Shown here piece after piece: positions 42,876-53,321 of a DNA stretch of 64,000 nt (the first letter of the stretch is position 1; the number at the start of each line of letters is the position of its first letter). The stretch comes from Luteimonas sp. MC1825 (GTDB lineage: Bacteria; Pseudomonadota; Gammaproteobacteria; Xanthomonadales; Xanthomonadaceae). The translations under genes and the position numbers were made by a program. The stretch lies in the NCBI RefSeq assembly GCF_014764385.1, contig NZ_CP061714.1, forward strand, positions 186,001 to 250,000. The letters are read 5' to 3'. The notes under the pieces were generated by a model. It had not been told where the DNA came from. It saw only the letters and a program-made list of their open reading frames with translations, and made no database searches.

Positions 42876-44374
42876 ACGCCGCGATCCACGCGCCGGTAGC
42901 CGAGCGCTTCGGCCAGGTGTTCGCTGGCGATGGCAGCGCTCCCGGCGAGGTCGGCGATGGTGCGCGCCACGCGCAGGATGCGGTGCATGGCGCGCGCCGA
43001 CAGCTGCAGCGCGTCGATTGCCCGCTCCAGCAGCGCCTGGTCGCGCGGTGCCAGCCGGCAGTGCGCGGCGGTGCCGGCCTGGTCGAGGTGGGCGTTGAGG
43101 CAACCGGCGCGCTCGAGCTGCAGGTCACGCGCGGCACATACCCGGTCACGGACCGCGGCGCTGCACTCGCCTCCGGCCGCGTCGGGACGCAGTTCCGCGG
43201 GTGCGACGCGGGGTACGTCGACATGCAGGTCGATGCGGTCGAGCAGCGGGCCGGAAATACGCATGCGGTAGCGCTGCACGATATCCGCCGTGCACAGGCA
43301 GCGGCCGGAGACATCGCCGGCCCAGCCGCAGGGGCAGGGGTTCATGGCCGCGACCAGCTGGAAGCGCGCCGGGAAATCGCTCTTCCGCGCGGCGCGCGAC
43401 ACGGTGACCGTTCCCGATTCCAGCGGCTCGCGCAGGACCTCCAGCGCCTGGCGGCTCCATTCGGGCAGTTCGTCCAGGAACAGCACGCCGTGGTGGGCCA
43501 GCGAGATCTCGCCCGGCCGCGGTTCGCTGCCGCCGCCGACCAGCGCGACCGCGCTGGCGGTGTGGTGCGGCGCGCGGAACGGGCGCTGCCGCCAGCGCGC
43601 GGGATCGATGCCGCGCCCGCTGACCGAGGCGATGGCCGCGGCCTCGAGCGCTTCGGCTTCGCTGGCCTCGGGCAGCAGCCCGGGCAGGCGCGAGGCCAGC
43701 AGGGTCTTGCCACATCCGGGGCTTCCCACCAGCAGGAGGTGATGACCACCGGCCGCGGCGACCTCGAGTGCGCGCCGCGCGTGCAGCTGGCCGCGCACAT
43801 CGGCGAGGTCTGGCGGCATGGCTGCGACCACCGGCGCGGCGCAGGCACGCGGCAGCGACCGCTCGCCAGTGAGGTGCGCGCAGACTTCGGACAGGGTGCG
43901 CGCCACGCGCACGTCCACGTTGCGCGCCAGCGCGGCCTCGGCGCCATTGTCGGCCGGCACCACCAGCACGCGCCCGGCCTCGCCGCAGGCGAGTGCGGCG
44001 GGCAGCACGCCGTCGATCGCGCGCAACTCGCCGCTGAGGCCGAGTTCGCCGAGGAACTCGTGCCCGGCCAGCGCGGTGCGTGGCAGCTGGTCGCTGGCGG
44101 CGAGGATGCCGAGCGCGATCGGCAGGTCGAAGCGGCCGCCGCCCTTGGGCAGGTCGGCCGGGGCGAGGTTGACGGTGGTGACCCGCGGCGGGAACTCGTA
44201 CTGCGCGCAGCGGATGGCGGCGCGCACGCGGTCCTTGGATTCGCGCACCGTGGCCTGTGGCAGGCCGACCATGCTCATGCGCGGCAGGCCACCGCTCATG
44301 TACACCTCGATGGTGACTTCCGGCGCGCGCACGCCGGCGCGTGCACGCCCGTGCACGATGGCGAGCCCGGCCAT
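42860..44374 (-). CDS. comM: ComM / YifB family Mg-chelatase-like AAA+ ATPase
   Basis: ComM is a hexameric helicase that promotes branch migration of imported DNA during natural transformation. The 504-residue product has an N-terminal Lon-protease-like domain ('VEVYMSGGLPRMSMVGLPQATVRESKDRV' region, 24-50) and the AAA+ Mg-chelatase core with Walker A GSPGCGKT (217-224) and Walker B 'GVLFLDE' (296-302). The C-terminal Mg-chelatase domain has 'LSARAMHRILRVARTIADL' (in part). The ATG at 44374 gives the standard N-terminus. ubiK lies 10 bp upstream on the same strand, an arrangement seen in many gammaproteobacteria. Confidence 0.93.
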   Translation of the reverse strand: MAGLAIVHGRARAGVRAPEVTIEVYMSGGLPRMSMVGLPQATVRESKDRVRAAIRCAQYEFPPRVTTVNLAPADLPKGGGRFDLPIALGILAASDQLPRTALAGHEFLGELGLSGELRAIDGVLPAALACGEAGRVLVVPADNGAEAALARNVDVRVARTLSEVCAHLTGERSLPRACAAPVVAAMPPDLADVRGQLHARRALEVAAAGGHHLLLVGSPGCGKTLLASRLPGLLPEASEAEALEAAAIASVSGRGIDPARWRQRPFRAPHHTASAVALVGGGSEPRPGEISLAHHGVLFLDELPEWSRQALEVLREPLESGTVTVSRAARKSDFPARFQLVAAMNPCPCGWAGDVSGRCLCTADIVQRYRMRISGPLLDRIDLHVDVPRVAPAELRPDAAGGECSAAVRDRVCAARDLQLERAGCLNAHLDQAGTAAHCRLAPRDQALLERAIDALQLSARAMHRILRVARTIADLAGSAAIASEHLAEALGYRRVDRGVARAA

Positions 44375-44384
44375 GGCGGACGGC

Positions 44385-45142
<758 letters not shown>

Positions 45143-45175
45143 GCGCGAAGCCGCATCACGCCGCGCCGCGGACGC

Positions 45176-46024
45176 TCAGCCCAGCGCTTCGGCCACGAAC
45201 GGCGGCAGCACCTGTGCGGCCTTGTGGATGTCGGCGCTGTAGTACTTCGTGGCGAACGCCTTGGCGCGCGCGTCCGCCTCGCGGAAATCGAAGCCGCGGC
45301 CGCCCTTGCGCGCCAGCGTGCAGCTCCACCAGCCGGTCGGATAGCACGGCTGCGGGAACGGCAGGGTCTGGAAGCTGTCGAAGCCGGCCTTGCCCATCTC
45401 CGCGCGCATGGCCTGGATCAGTTCCAGCAGCACCAATGGGGACTCCGACTGCTGCACCAGGATGCCGTCGTCCTTGAGCGCGCGGAAGCAGCTCTCGAAG
45501 AAGCTCTTGTTGAACAGCCCCTCGGCGGGGCCAACCGGGTCGGTCGAATCCACGATCACCACGTCCAGGCTGCCCGGCGCGCAGTTCGCCATGTACGCGA
45601 TGCCGTCGTCGAACATCACTTCGGCGCGCGGGTCGCCGTTGGATTCGCACAGCTCGGGGAAGTACTTCTCGGCCATCCGCGTGACCTGCTCGTCGATGTC
45701 GCACTGCACGGCCTTCTCGACGCCCGGGTGCTTCAACACCTCGCGCAGCGTGCCGCAGTCGCCGCCGCCGATGATCACCACCTGCTTCGGGTCGGCGTGG
45801 GTATACAGCGCCGGGTGCGTCATCATCTCGTGGTAGAGGAAGTTGTCGCGCGTGGTGACCATCATCGCGCCGTCGATCAGCATGACGTTGCCCCAGTCGG
45901 TCGACTCGAAGATCTCGATCTTCTGGAACGGCGACTGCACCTCGTCGAGCTTGCGCGTGACGCGGTAGCCGATGGCGGAGCCGGCGGGTTCGAAGTTCTC
46001 GTACAACCAGTGCGGGGCGCTCAT
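45176..46024 (-). CDS. speE: Spermidine synthase
   Basis: SpeE transfers the aminopropyl group of decarboxylated S-adenosylmethionine to putrescine. The 282-residue product has the nucleotide loop 'IIGGGDCGTLRE' (86-91; the usual GGGDGG has Cys for the fifth residue), 'DIDEQVT' and 'DSTDPVGPA' (159-167), with the putrescine-binding aspartates. 'CYPTGWWSCTLARK' is the C-terminal signature. The ATG at 46024 drops a low-quality 30-residue extension. It is divergent from speA, which supplies agmatine for putrescine, and convergent with glnB. Confidence 0.93.
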   Translation of the reverse strand: MSAPHWLYENFEPAGSAIGYRVTRKLDEVQSPFQKIEIFESTDWGNVMLIDGAMMVTTRDNFLYHEMMTHPALYTHADPKQVVIIGGGDCGTLREVLKHPGVEKAVQCDIDEQVTRMAEKYFPELCESNGDPRAEVMFDDGIAYMANCAPGSLDVVIVDSTDPVGPAEGLFNKSFFESCFRALKDDGILVQQSESPLVLLELIQAMRAEMGKAGFDSFQTLPFPQPCYPTGWWSCTLARKGGRGFDFREADARAKAFATKYYSADIHKAAQVLPPFVAEALG

Positions 46025-46142
46025 GGGACGTCCGGGATGCGGGGGCGTGAAGCCGCGCATTGTAGCAACCGCGCCCGGCCCGACCCTCGCCGACCACGCA
46101 CCCCGTGCTGCCACGTCGACGGGGCGCGCGGCCGCGGGGCGC

Positions 46143-46148
46143 TAGAAT
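46143..46148 (+). promoter_or_regulatory. Putative -10 box for speA
   Basis: TAGAAT lies 32 bases before the speA ATG in the 156-base divergent gap between speE and speA. It is the clearest AT-rich hexamer in that gap; the matching -35 box is not obvious. Confidence 0.4.
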
Positions 46149-46180
46149 GCGCGCCTCCGCCACGTTTCCGGATTGCGCCC

Positions 46181-48070
46181 ATGACCGCCTGGTCCATCGA
46201 CCAAGCCCGCAAGACCTATTCGATACCGCACTGGTCCTCGGGCTACTTCGACGCCGACGACGCGGGCCGCGTGGTGGTGCGTCCGCGCGGCGCGGGTGGC
46301 CCCACCGTGGTGCTGCCCGACGTCATCGACGCCGCACTCGCCCAGGGCGCCAACCTGCCGATGCTGGTGCGCTTTCCCGACGTGCTTGGCGACCGGCTCG
46401 GCAAGCTGCAGGCGGCGTTCGCGCAGGCGCAGGTCGACTGGGAATACGACGGCGGCTACACCGCGGTCTATCCGATCAAGGTCAACCAGCACCAGGGCGT
46501 GGCCGGCACGCTGGCGTCGCACGCCGGCGAGGGCTTCGGCCTGGAAGCGGGCAGCAAGCCCGAGCTGATGGCGGTGCTGGCGCTGTCGCGCACGGGTGGC
46601 CTGGTGATCTGCAATGGCTACAAGGACCGCGAATACATCCGCCTGGCGCTGATCGGCCGCAAGCTCGGCATCAACACCTTCATCGTGGTGGAGAAGCCCT
46701 CCGAGCTGCGCCTGGTGATGGAGGAATCCAGGGCGCTGGGCGTCGCGCCGGTGCTCGGCGTGCGCATGCGCCTGGCTTCGCTGGGCGCGGGCAAGTGGCA
46801 GAACTCCGGCGGCGACAAGGCCAAGTTCGGCCTCAGCCCGCGGCAGCTGCTCGACCTGTGGAAGACGCTGCGCGACGCCGGCCACGGCAACGCGCTGAAG
46901 CTGCTGCACTTCCACATGGGCTCGCAGATCTCCAACGTGCGCGACATCGCGCGCGGCATGCGCGAGGCGACGCGCTACTTCGTGGAGCTGTCGCAGCTGG
47001 GGGCGGTGATCGACTACGTCGACGTCGGCGGCGGCCTCGGCATCGACTACGAGGGCACGCGCTCGCGCAGCTACAACTCGGTCAACTACGGCGTGGCGCA
47101 GTACGCGTCCAACATCGTGCAGCCGCTGGCCGACGCCTGCGCCGAAGCCGGGCTCAAGCCGCCGCGCATCGTGACCGAATGCGGCCGCGCCATGACCGCG
47201 CACCACGCGGTGCTGGTGGCCAACGTGTCGGAGGTGGAAGCCGCGCCGGAAGGCCGCGTGCCCGACGCCCACGACGACGAGCCGATGGTCATCCGCCACC
47301 TGCGCGAGATCCACGCCGAGCTCGACCAGCGCCCGGCGATCGAATTGCTGCAGGAGGCGCAGCATTTCCACGCCGAGGGCCTGTCGCTGTACGCGCTGGG
47401 CCAGCTCGACCTGGTGCACCGCGCGCGCATCGACGACCTGTTCTACGCCATCGCGCACGCGGTCAAGGCGCGCCTGACGTACGACGAGAAGAGCCACCGC
47501 CCGTTCCTCGACGAGCTGAGCGAGCGCCTGGTGGACAAGTACTTCGTCAACTTCAGCGTGTTCGAGTCGATGCCCGACGTGTGGGCGATCGACCAGGTGT
47601 TCCCGATCGTGCCGATCGAGCGCCTGCACGAACGCCCCACGCGGCGCGGCATCATCGCCGACCTGACCTGCGACTCCGACGGCAAGATCGACACCTACGT
47701 GCAGAACGAGGACCTCGACACCTCGCTGCCGCTGCACGAGCTGCGCGCGGGCGAGTCGTACCGGCTCGGCTTCTTCCTGGTGGGTGCGTACCAGGAGATC
47801 CTGGGCGACATCCACAACCTGTTCGGCGACACCGACGTCATCGCGGTCAAGGTGGACGGCGACGCGTACGCGATCACCCAGCAGCGCCGCGGCGACACGA
47901 CCGACGTGATGCTCGACTACGTGGGCTACCAGCTCGACGACCTGCGCCGAAGCTATGCCGACAAGGTCGCCGCCGCGGGCCTGCCCGCCGACGAGGCCGC
48001 GCGCCTGGCCGCGGACCTGGAAGCCGGCCTTACCGGCTACACCTACCTCGACGACACCCCGCAGGGCTGA
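46181..48070 (+). CDS. speA: Biosynthetic arginine decarboxylase
   Basis: SpeA makes agmatine from arginine, the entry to putrescine in plants and many bacteria. The 629-residue product is a fold III PLP decarboxylase with Lys100 in 'YPIKVNQ', 'DVGGGLGIDYEGTRS' near 285, and 'LTCDSDGKID' with the active-site Cys and Asp near 505. The N-terminal 'WSIDQARKTYSIPHWSSGYF' (in part) is a SpeA hallmark and fixes the ATG at 46181. The agmatine-to-putrescine enzymes (aguA/aguB or speB) are not in the window; speE is divergent next door. Confidence 0.96.
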   Translation: MTAWSIDQARKTYSIPHWSSGYFDADDAGRVVVRPRGAGGPTVVLPDVIDAALAQGANLPMLVRFPDVLGDRLGKLQAAFAQAQVDWEYDGGYTAVYPIKVNQHQGVAGTLASHAGEGFGLEAGSKPELMAVLALSRTGGLVICNGYKDREYIRLALIGRKLGINTFIVVEKPSELRLVMEESRALGVAPVLGVRMRLASLGAGKWQNSGGDKAKFGLSPRQLLDLWKTLRDAGHGNALKLLHFHMGSQISNVRDIARGMREATRYFVELSQLGAVIDYVDVGGGLGIDYEGTRSRSYNSVNYGVAQYASNIVQPLADACAEAGLKPPRIVTECGRAMTAHHAVLVANVSEVEAAPEGRVPDAHDDEPMVIRHLREIHAELDQRPAIELLQEAQHFHAEGLSLYALGQLDLVHRARIDDLFYAIAHAVKARLTYDEKSHRPFLDELSERLVDKYFVNFSVFESMPDVWAIDQVFPIVPIERLHERPTRRGIIADLTCDSDGKIDTYVQNEDLDTSLPLHELRAGESYRLGFFLVGAYQEILGDIHNLFGDTDVIAVKVDGDAYAITQQRRGDTTDVMLDYVGYQLDDLRRSYADKVAAAGLPADEAARLAADLEAGLTGYTYLDDTPQG

Positions 48071-48080
48071 GCGCGGGGCC

Positions 48081-48536
48081 CTAGGCCGGCGCCCGCCACG
48101 GCGCCGCGACCAGCAGCACGCCGGCCAGCACCAGGGTGGCGCCGGCGATGCGCGTCCAGTCCGCCGGGCGGGCCGCCTGCAGTACGCCGAAGTGGTCGAG
48201 TGCGAGCGACGCGAGCACCTGTCCCAGCACCGCCAGGCAGATCGCGGCCGCGGCACCCACGCGGCCGATCAGCAGCGTGAACACCACCACGTAGATCGCG
48301 CCGAGGATGCCGCCCAGCCAGATCCACGGCGGGAAGCGCGCGCCGGGCACCGGGCCGAGCGGCGTGCGCGTGACCAGCAGCCACGCCGCCAGCAGCACCA
48401 CGCCGACCAGGAACGACACGAACGCCGTGGCCACCACGCCGTGCAGGGCCACCGACAGGCGCGCGTTGATCAGTCCCTGCAGCGGGAGGATCGCGCCGAC
48501 CAGGACGATGGCCAGCATCGCCAGCCAGGTATTCAA
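48081..48536 (-). CDS. Small DMT-superfamily transporter (DUF606, YdcZ-like)
   Basis: This 151-residue protein has five hydrophobic helices ('LAMLAIVLVGAILPLQGLI', 'VSFLVGVVLLAAWLLV', 'WIWLGGILGAIYVVVFTLLI', 'ICLAVLGQVLASL', 'IAGATLVLAGVLLVA') and matches the DUF606 half-size DMT transporters; the substrate is unknown. I place the start at a TTG (48536) that overlaps the stop of the upstream dehydrogenase gene as TTGA, so the two are translationally coupled. An ATG seven codons later would cut into helix 1. It converges with speA, 10 bases apart. Confidence 0.8.
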   Translation of the reverse strand: MNTWLAMLAIVLVGAILPLQGLINARLSVALHGVVATAFVSFLVGVVLLAAWLLVTRTPLGPVPGARFPPWIWLGGILGAIYVVVFTLLIGRVGAAAAICLAVLGQVLASLALDHFGVLQAARPADWTRIAGATLVLAGVLLVAAPWRAPA

Positions 48537-49291
48537 GGCGCGGGGCCGCGATGGATCTGCAGGCCGGCCAGCGACTGGCTCACCGGCATCAGTTCGAGGC
48601 GGTTGAGGTTGAGGTGCGGCGGCAGGTTGGCCACCCACCAGACCTGTTCGGCGATGTCGGCCGCGGTGATCGGCTGCGTGCCGGCGTAGAGCGTGTCCGA
48701 TGCCGCGCGGTCGCCGCCGGTGCGCACGAGTGTGAACTCGGTTTCCGCCAGGCCCGGCTCGACCACGGTGACGCGCACGCCGGTGCCGTGCAGGTCGGAG
48801 CGGAGGTTGAGCGAGAACTGGTCGACGAAGGCCTTGGTGGCGCCATAGACGTTGCCGCCGGGATACGCGTACAGGCCGGCGATCGAACCGATGTTGACGA
48901 CCGCGCCGCGCCGCGCCACCAGCGTCGGCAGCAGGTGGTGGGTCATGGCGACCAGCGCGGTGACGTTGGTGTCGATCATCTGCCGCCACTGGCCGAGGTC
49001 GCTCGACTGCGCGGGCGCGGTACCGAGCGCAAGGCCGGCGTTGTTGACCAGCAGGTCGATGTCCCGGAACGGTGCAGGGATGGCGGCGAGTTCCGCCTGC
49101 ATCGCGTCCAGGTCGCGGATGTCGAAGGCCGCGGCGTGGATGCGCTCGGCGCCATGGCGGTCGACCAGCGCCTGCAGGCGGTCGGCGCGGCGGCCGGTGG
49201 CGATCGCGCGCCAGCCGGCGCTGACGAAGCGGTCGACGATCGCGGCGCCGAAGCCGGCGGTGGCGCCGGTGACCAGCAGGGTTCTGTCCAT
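48533..49291 (-). CDS. Short-chain dehydrogenase/reductase (YdfG-like)
   Basis: The 252-residue oxidoreductase has the classical SDR pattern: 'VTGATAGFG' (nucleotide binding), 'NNAG', Ser in 'NIGSIAG' and the catalytic 'YGATK'. Its closest look is the NADP-dependent 3-hydroxy acid (serine/malonic semialdehyde) dehydrogenase YdfG, including 'VEPGLAETEF'. The 'TGRRADRL' segment with Arg after strand 2 points to NADP(H). The ATG at 49291 begins exactly at the Rossmann strand. It is coupled to the downstream transporter. Confidence 0.88.
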   Translation of the reverse strand: MDRTLLVTGATAGFGAAIVDRFVSAGWRAIATGRRADRLQALVDRHGAERIHAAAFDIRDLDAMQAELAAIPAPFRDIDLLVNNAGLALGTAPAQSSDLGQWRQMIDTNVTALVAMTHHLLPTLVARRGAVVNIGSIAGLYAYPGGNVYGATKAFVDQFSLNLRSDLHGTGVRVTVVEPGLAETEFTLVRTGGDRAASDTLYAGTQPITAADIAEQVWWVANLPPHLNLNRLELMPVSQSLAGLQIHRGPAP

Positions 49292-49307
49292 CGGCCGATT
49301 GTAAGCC

Positions 49308-49808
49308 TCAGCCCTTTGGCGCCGGCCTGGCTGGCTTGCCTGGTCTGGGAGGTGCGTCGGGCGTGGCCGGTTTTTCGCGGCTCGACGACCGGGCCGCGGG
49401 CTTGGCCGCCGCATCGCCCTTCGTGGTGGCGCCGGTCGCTTTCGCAGGCGCCTTGGCCGCTGCTGCCTTGCGCGCGGGCGCAGGCTTGGCTGGCACATCC
49501 GCGGCGGCCGCCGCCGGCTTGCGCCTGCGCCCGGTGGCCGACTTGCCGGCGGTGCGCGCCTTGGTGGCGCGATGCTTCTTCAGCATGTCCTCGGCAAGCA
49601 CGATGTCTTCGGTGAGGATCCCGGCGGCGCGCGCAATCGCGATCCGCGCCTCGGCGCGGTTCTCGTCGGGATTGGCCATCAGCAGTTCGCGGATCGCCTC
49701 GCGGAGCGCGGCCTCGGCGTTGCGCTTGAGCTGGATGTCGCTGCCCTGGCGGAACAGCGCCAGCAGCGCATCGACCACGGGCTTGATGAGTGCGGCTTCG
49801 ATCGGCAT
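49308..49808 (-). CDS. Unknown protein with histone H1-like Lys/Ala/Pro-rich tail
   Basis: I do not recognise the 85-residue N-terminal part, which is helical and soluble ('IKPVVDALLALFRQGSDIQLKRN' region). The last 80 residues are a low-complexity tail rich in Lys, Ala and Pro ('AAAAKAPAKATGATTKGDAAAK' in part), like histone H1-like or AlgP-type bacterial proteins. Such tails bind DNA or other polyanions. A GGAGG site lies before the ATG at 49808. It lies 62 bases after a SPOR-domain gene and 16 bases before the dehydrogenase gene. A DNA- or RNA-binding role is inference. Confidence 0.65.
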   Translation of the reverse strand: MPIEAALIKPVVDALLALFRQGSDIQLKRNAEAALREAIRELLMANPDENRAEARIAIARAAGILTEDIVLAEDMLKKHRATKARTAGKSATGRRRKPAAAAADVPAKPAPARKAAAAKAPAKATGATTKGDAAAKPAARSSSREKPATPDAPPRPGKPARPAPKG

Positions 49809-49870
49809 CGCGGGTCCTCCAGGGCCTGCACAGCGTGCGCCCTGCCGGTCTCAGCCGCCGCGATCGCCGG

Positions 49871-50659
49871 TTATTGCGCGCGGATGGCGAGCGCCGGCAG
49901 GCCGCCGTTGCCGAGCTTCTGCTTGGCCTCGGCGAGTTCGGACGCGGTGGCGTAGGGGCCCATGCGCACGCGGTACATGGTGCGGCCGTCGATCTGCGCG
50001 GGCTCGACGCGCGCACTGAGGCCGAGCAGGGCGATGCGCGCCTTCAGGGCGTCGGCATCGCTGCTGCTGCCGAAGGAACCGGCCTGGAGGATGTAGCGGG
50101 CGCCGTCGGCGGCCACCGCCGGGGCGGCGGGGCTGCGCGCGGCGGGGGCCGCCGGGGTGGCGGCGGGCTTCGGCTGCGCCTCGGCCACCGGCGCGGGATC
50201 GGCGGCATCGGGATTGGGCGTGGCGACCGGTTCCGGCTGCTGGCCGGCCTTGCGCGCCTGGTCGAGCAGCACCTGCTGGCGCTGCTGTTCTGCGCGTGCG
50301 CTGGCGGCCAGCTCGGCGTCGGTCATGGCGACTTCCTGGCCGGGCAGCAGCGTGTAGAAGTCGTAGGTCGTCTCGGCGGCCTCGGGCTCTGCCGCGGGCG
50401 CGGCAGGCCTGACCGCCGGCGCCGGGGTCTCGGCGGCCACGCTGTCGTCGGCACCCGAGGTCGCCGGCGCGGGCCGCGCGTCGGGGTTGGGCCGCGGTCG
50501 GAAGAAGCCGTCCTCGCCGTCGGAGCGCAGCAGCTTGGGCGCCGCCACCACCACCACGATGGTCAGCAGCACGCCGATGATCATCCACGCCCAGCCGGGG
50601 AGCGACGCGTTGCCGCCCCCGCTGCGCCGGGCCTGGGACTTGCCACGCTTGACTGCCAC
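49871..50659 (-). CDS. SPOR domain protein (FtsN-like)
   Basis: The 262-residue protein has a short basic cytoplasmic end, one membrane helix (about 20-43, 'PGWAWMIIGVLLTIVVVVAA'), a long Ala/Pro/Glu periplasmic linker and a C-terminal SPOR domain (about 185-262, 'YILQAGSFGSSSDADALKARIALLG', in part, and 'YRVRMGPYATASEL'). SPOR domains bind denuded peptidoglycan at the division septum. This order is that of FtsN, and argS-SPOR adjacency is common in gammaproteobacteria. The start is GTG at 50659, directly after the argS stop with no spacer. Confidence 0.88.
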   Translation of the reverse strand: MAVKRGKSQARRSGGGNASLPGWAWMIIGVLLTIVVVVAAPKLLRSDGEDGFFRPRPNPDARPAPATSGADDSVAAETPAPAVRPAAPAAEPEAAETTYDFYTLLPGQEVAMTDAELAASARAEQQRQQVLLDQARKAGQQPEPVATPNPDAADPAPVAEAQPKPAATPAAPAARSPAAPAVAADGARYILQAGSFGSSSDADALKARIALLGLSARVEPAQIDGRTMYRVRMGPYATASELAEAKQKLGNGGLPALAIRAQ

Positions 50660-52348
50660 TTACATCGCCTCCGGGGCCTGCACGCCCAGCACATCGAGTC
50701 CGTTCGCCAGCACCTGTCGGGTCGCCAGCGCGAGGGCCAGGCGGCCGTCGCGCAGGTCGCCGTCGTCGACCAGGAACTGATGGTCGTTGTAATACGTCTG
50801 GAACGCCTGTGCCAGCTCGAGCAGGTACTGCGCCACCAGGTGCGGCTCGAGCAGCTGCCCGGCCACGGCCAGCAGTTCCGGCCAGCGCGAGATCGCGGTG
50901 ATGAGCGCGTGGGTGGCGGGGCTGTCGAGATCCAGCGGCTGCGCCAGGCCGTTGTCGAGGTTGAACGCCAGGCCGCGCTCGTCGAGCTGGCGCAGCAGGC
51001 CGCAGATGCGCGCGTGCGAAAGCTGCACGTAGTACACCGGGTTGTCGAGCGACTGGCTGCGCGCCAGGTCGATGTCGAACACCAGCTGCGAATCGGGCTT
51101 GCGTGCCACCAGGAACCAGCGCGTGGCATCGCGGCCGGCCTCGTCGATCAGGTCGCGCAGCGTCAGGTAGCTGCCGGCGCGCTTGCTGAGCTTCACTTCC
51201 TCGCCGCCGCGCATCACCGTGACCATCTGGTGCAGCACGTATTCCGGATAGCCCTGCGGGATGCCGGCATCGAGCGCCTGCAGGCCGGCCTTCACCCGCG
51301 CCAGCGAGCCGTGGTGGTCGGCGCCGAGCTCGGTAATGGCGCGCTCGTAGCCGCGCTGCCACTTGCCGAGGTGGTAGGCGACGTCGGGCACGAAGTAGGT
51401 GTAGGTGCCGTCGGACTTGCGCATCACGCGGTCCTTGTCGTCACCGAAGGTGGTGCTGCGCAGCCAAAGAGCGCCACCCTCTTCATAGGTGTGGCCTGCG
51501 GCCACCAGCGCGGCCACGGTCTCCTCCACCTTGCCGTCGGCATACAGCGACGACTCCAGGAAATACACGTCGAAGTCGACGCCGAACGCGGCGAGGTCGC
51601 CGTGCTGCTCCTTGCGCAGCCAGGCCACGGCGAAGCGGCGGATGGCGTCGAAGTCGTCGGCGTCGCCGCTGCCGGTGACCACGTGGCCTTCGACGTCGAC
51701 GCTGGCGCCATCGAGGAACGCGCGCGCGACGTCGGCGATGTAGTCGCCGCGGTAGCCGGCTTCGGGCCAGCCCGCGTCATCAGGCGTGAGGCCCCTGGCG
51801 CGCGCCTGCACCGAGTGCGCGAGGTTCTCGATCTGCACGCCGGCATCGTTGTAGTAGTACTCGCGCGCGACCTTCCAGCCGTTGGCGTCGAGCACGCGCG
51901 CGATGCAGTCGCCGATCACCGCCGCGCGGCCGTGGCCGACGTGCAGCGGGCCGGTGGGATTGGCCGAGACGTATTCCACGCCGGCCACGCGGCCCGCGCC
52001 GCTGTCATTGCGCCCGTAGGCGGCGCCCTGCGCATGCACCTCGCGCAGCTGGCGCTGCCAGGCGCCGCGCGCCAGGCGGAAGTTGAGGAAGCCGGGGCCG
52101 GCGATCTCGACCGCGGCGATGTCGCCGCCGGTGGGGATGGCCTCGGCCAGCGCCTGTGCGATCGCGCGCGGGTTGCTGCGCGCGGGCTTGGCCAGCACCA
52201 TCGCCGCGTTGCTCGAGAAGTCGCCGTGCGTGCGGTCCTTGGGCCGCTCGATGACGAATGCGGGCGTGGCCAGGTCGGCAGGCAGGGTGCCGCGTTCGCG
52301 GAGGATGGCGATGCCCTGGTCTACCAGGGCCTGGAGCTTGGATTTCAC
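50660..52348 (-). CDS. argS: Arginyl-tRNA synthetase
   Basis: ArgS charges tRNA-Arg. The 562-residue class I synthetase has the HIGH motif as '[11 protein letters not shown]', the N-terminal tRNA D-loop recognition domain ('[17 protein letters not shown]') and the C-terminal anticodon domain with '[17 protein letters not shown]'. The KMSKS-like region reads '[15 protein letters not shown]'. I choose GTG at 52348 ('[12 protein letters not shown]') because it matches the family N-terminus; an ATG 11 codons earlier exists, but neither start has a clear ribosome-binding site. The SPOR gene follows at once. Confidence 0.95.
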   Translation of the reverse strand: MKSKLQALVDQGIAILRERGTLPADLATPAFVIERPKDRTHGDFSSNAAMVLAKPARSNPRAIAQALAEAIPTGGDIAAVEIAGPGFLNFRLARGAWQRQLREVHAQGAAYGRNDSGAGRVAGVEYVSANPTGPLHVGHGRAAVIGDCIARVLDANGWKVAREYYYNDAGVQIENLAHSVQARARGLTPDDAGWPEAGYRGDYIADVARAFLDGASVDVEGHVVTGSGDADDFDAIRRFAVAWLRKEQHGDLAAFGVDFDVYFLESSLYADGKVEETVAALVAAGHTYEEGGALWLRSTTFGDDKDRVMRKSDGTYTYFVPDVAYHLGKWQRGYERAITELGADHHGSLARVKAGLQALDAGIPQGYPEYVLHQMVTVMRGGEEVKLSKRAGSYLTLRDLIDEAGRDATRWFLVARKPDSQLVFDIDLARSQSLDNPVYYVQLSHARICGLLRQLDERGLAFNLDNGLAQPLDLDSPATHALITAISRWPELLAVAGQLLEPHLVAQYLLELAQAFQTYYNDHQFLVDDGDLRDGRLALALATRQVLANGLDVLGVQAPEAM

Positions 52349-52445
52349 GGGGGGCGGGCAGCAGGGCAAGCGGCCGGCCATTGTACGCGAGCGCCCCGGC
52401 GCGGCCGGGCCTGCCCGCGCGACGCGACATGGCTGCAGCCGGTGC

Positions 52446-53120
52446 TCAGACCCAGCCGCGCGCCGCCAGCGACACCGGCGCGCCGTCACCGATCACGAAA
52501 TGGTCGAGCAGGCGCACGTCGACCAGGCGCAGGGCCTGCTTGAGCTGGGCGGTGACCGCGCGGTCGGCGGCGCTGGGCTCGGCGCTGCCGCTGGGATGGT
52601 TGTGGCCCACGATCACCGCCGCCGCGTTGTGCGCCAGCGCGCGGCGCACGACCTCGCGCGGGTGGACCTCGGCGCCGTCGACGGTGCCGCGGAACAGCTC
52701 CTCGAACGCCAGCGCGCGGTGCCGTGTGTCCAGGAACAGCGCGGCGAATACTTCGCTGGCATGCCCGCGCAGGCGCTGCGCGAAGTAGCGGCCGGCGGCC
52801 TGTGGATCGGTGAGCGCCTCGCCGCGCTCCAGGCCCGCCGCCAGGTAGCGCCCGCAGAGCTCGAGCGCCGCGGCGAGCTGGCAGGCGCTGGCGGGGCCCA
52901 GGCCGGGCAGCTTGACCAGCTCGGCGGCCGGACGCTCGAGCAGCCGACGCAGCGGCCCGTGGCCTGCCAGCAGCTGGCGTGCCGTGGCGACCGCGTCCAT
53001 GCCGCGCACGCCGGAGCCGAGGAACAGCGCCAGCAGTTCGGCGTCGGAGAGTACCGGCGCGCCGCGGGCCAGCAGTTTCTCGCGCGGGCGTTCGCCGCTG
53101 GGCCAGTCGCGGATGTGCAT
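52446..53120 (-). CDS. radC: RadC/YeeS-family JAMM metalloprotein
   Basis: The 224-residue protein has a helix-hairpin-helix region ('[21 protein letters not shown]', in part, 68-88) and a C-terminal MPN+/JAMM domain with 'VGHNHPSG' (His173, His175) and the downstream Asp186, the zinc ligands. RadC was once linked to DNA repair, but its biochemical role is unsettled. The ATG at 53120 begins with '[16 protein letters not shown]', the classical RadC start. It is divergent from coaBC, as in Xanthomonas and E. coli; the 201-base gap (53121-53321) contains no gene I can see. Confidence 0.92.
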   Translation of the reverse strand: MHIRDWPSGERPREKLLARGAPVLSDAELLALFLGSGVRGMDAVATARQLLAGHGPLRRLLERPAAELVKLPGLGPASACQLAAALELCGRYLAAGLERGEALTDPQAAGRYFAQRLRGHASEVFAALFLDTRHRALAFEELFRGTVDGAEVHPREVVRRALAHNAAAVIVGHNHPSGSAEPSAADRAVTAQLKQALRLVDVRLLDHFVIGDGAPVSLAARGWV

Positions 53121-53321
53121 GGGCGTCGCCTCGGAAAGGGTCGTCGGCCGCCGGCGCGGGCGCGGCAGGGGTGGACCGCGGCGGACAGTGACCGGGGGGT
53201 CCGTGCCGACGGCCGACGTGGAGCCATTGCACGCCATCGCGCCGCCTGCCGCCGCCGGGCGGCGCTGGCCCTTCGGGTAAGCTGAGCGACCGCTGCCGCG
53301 TCAGGACACTCCGAAGGCCGC

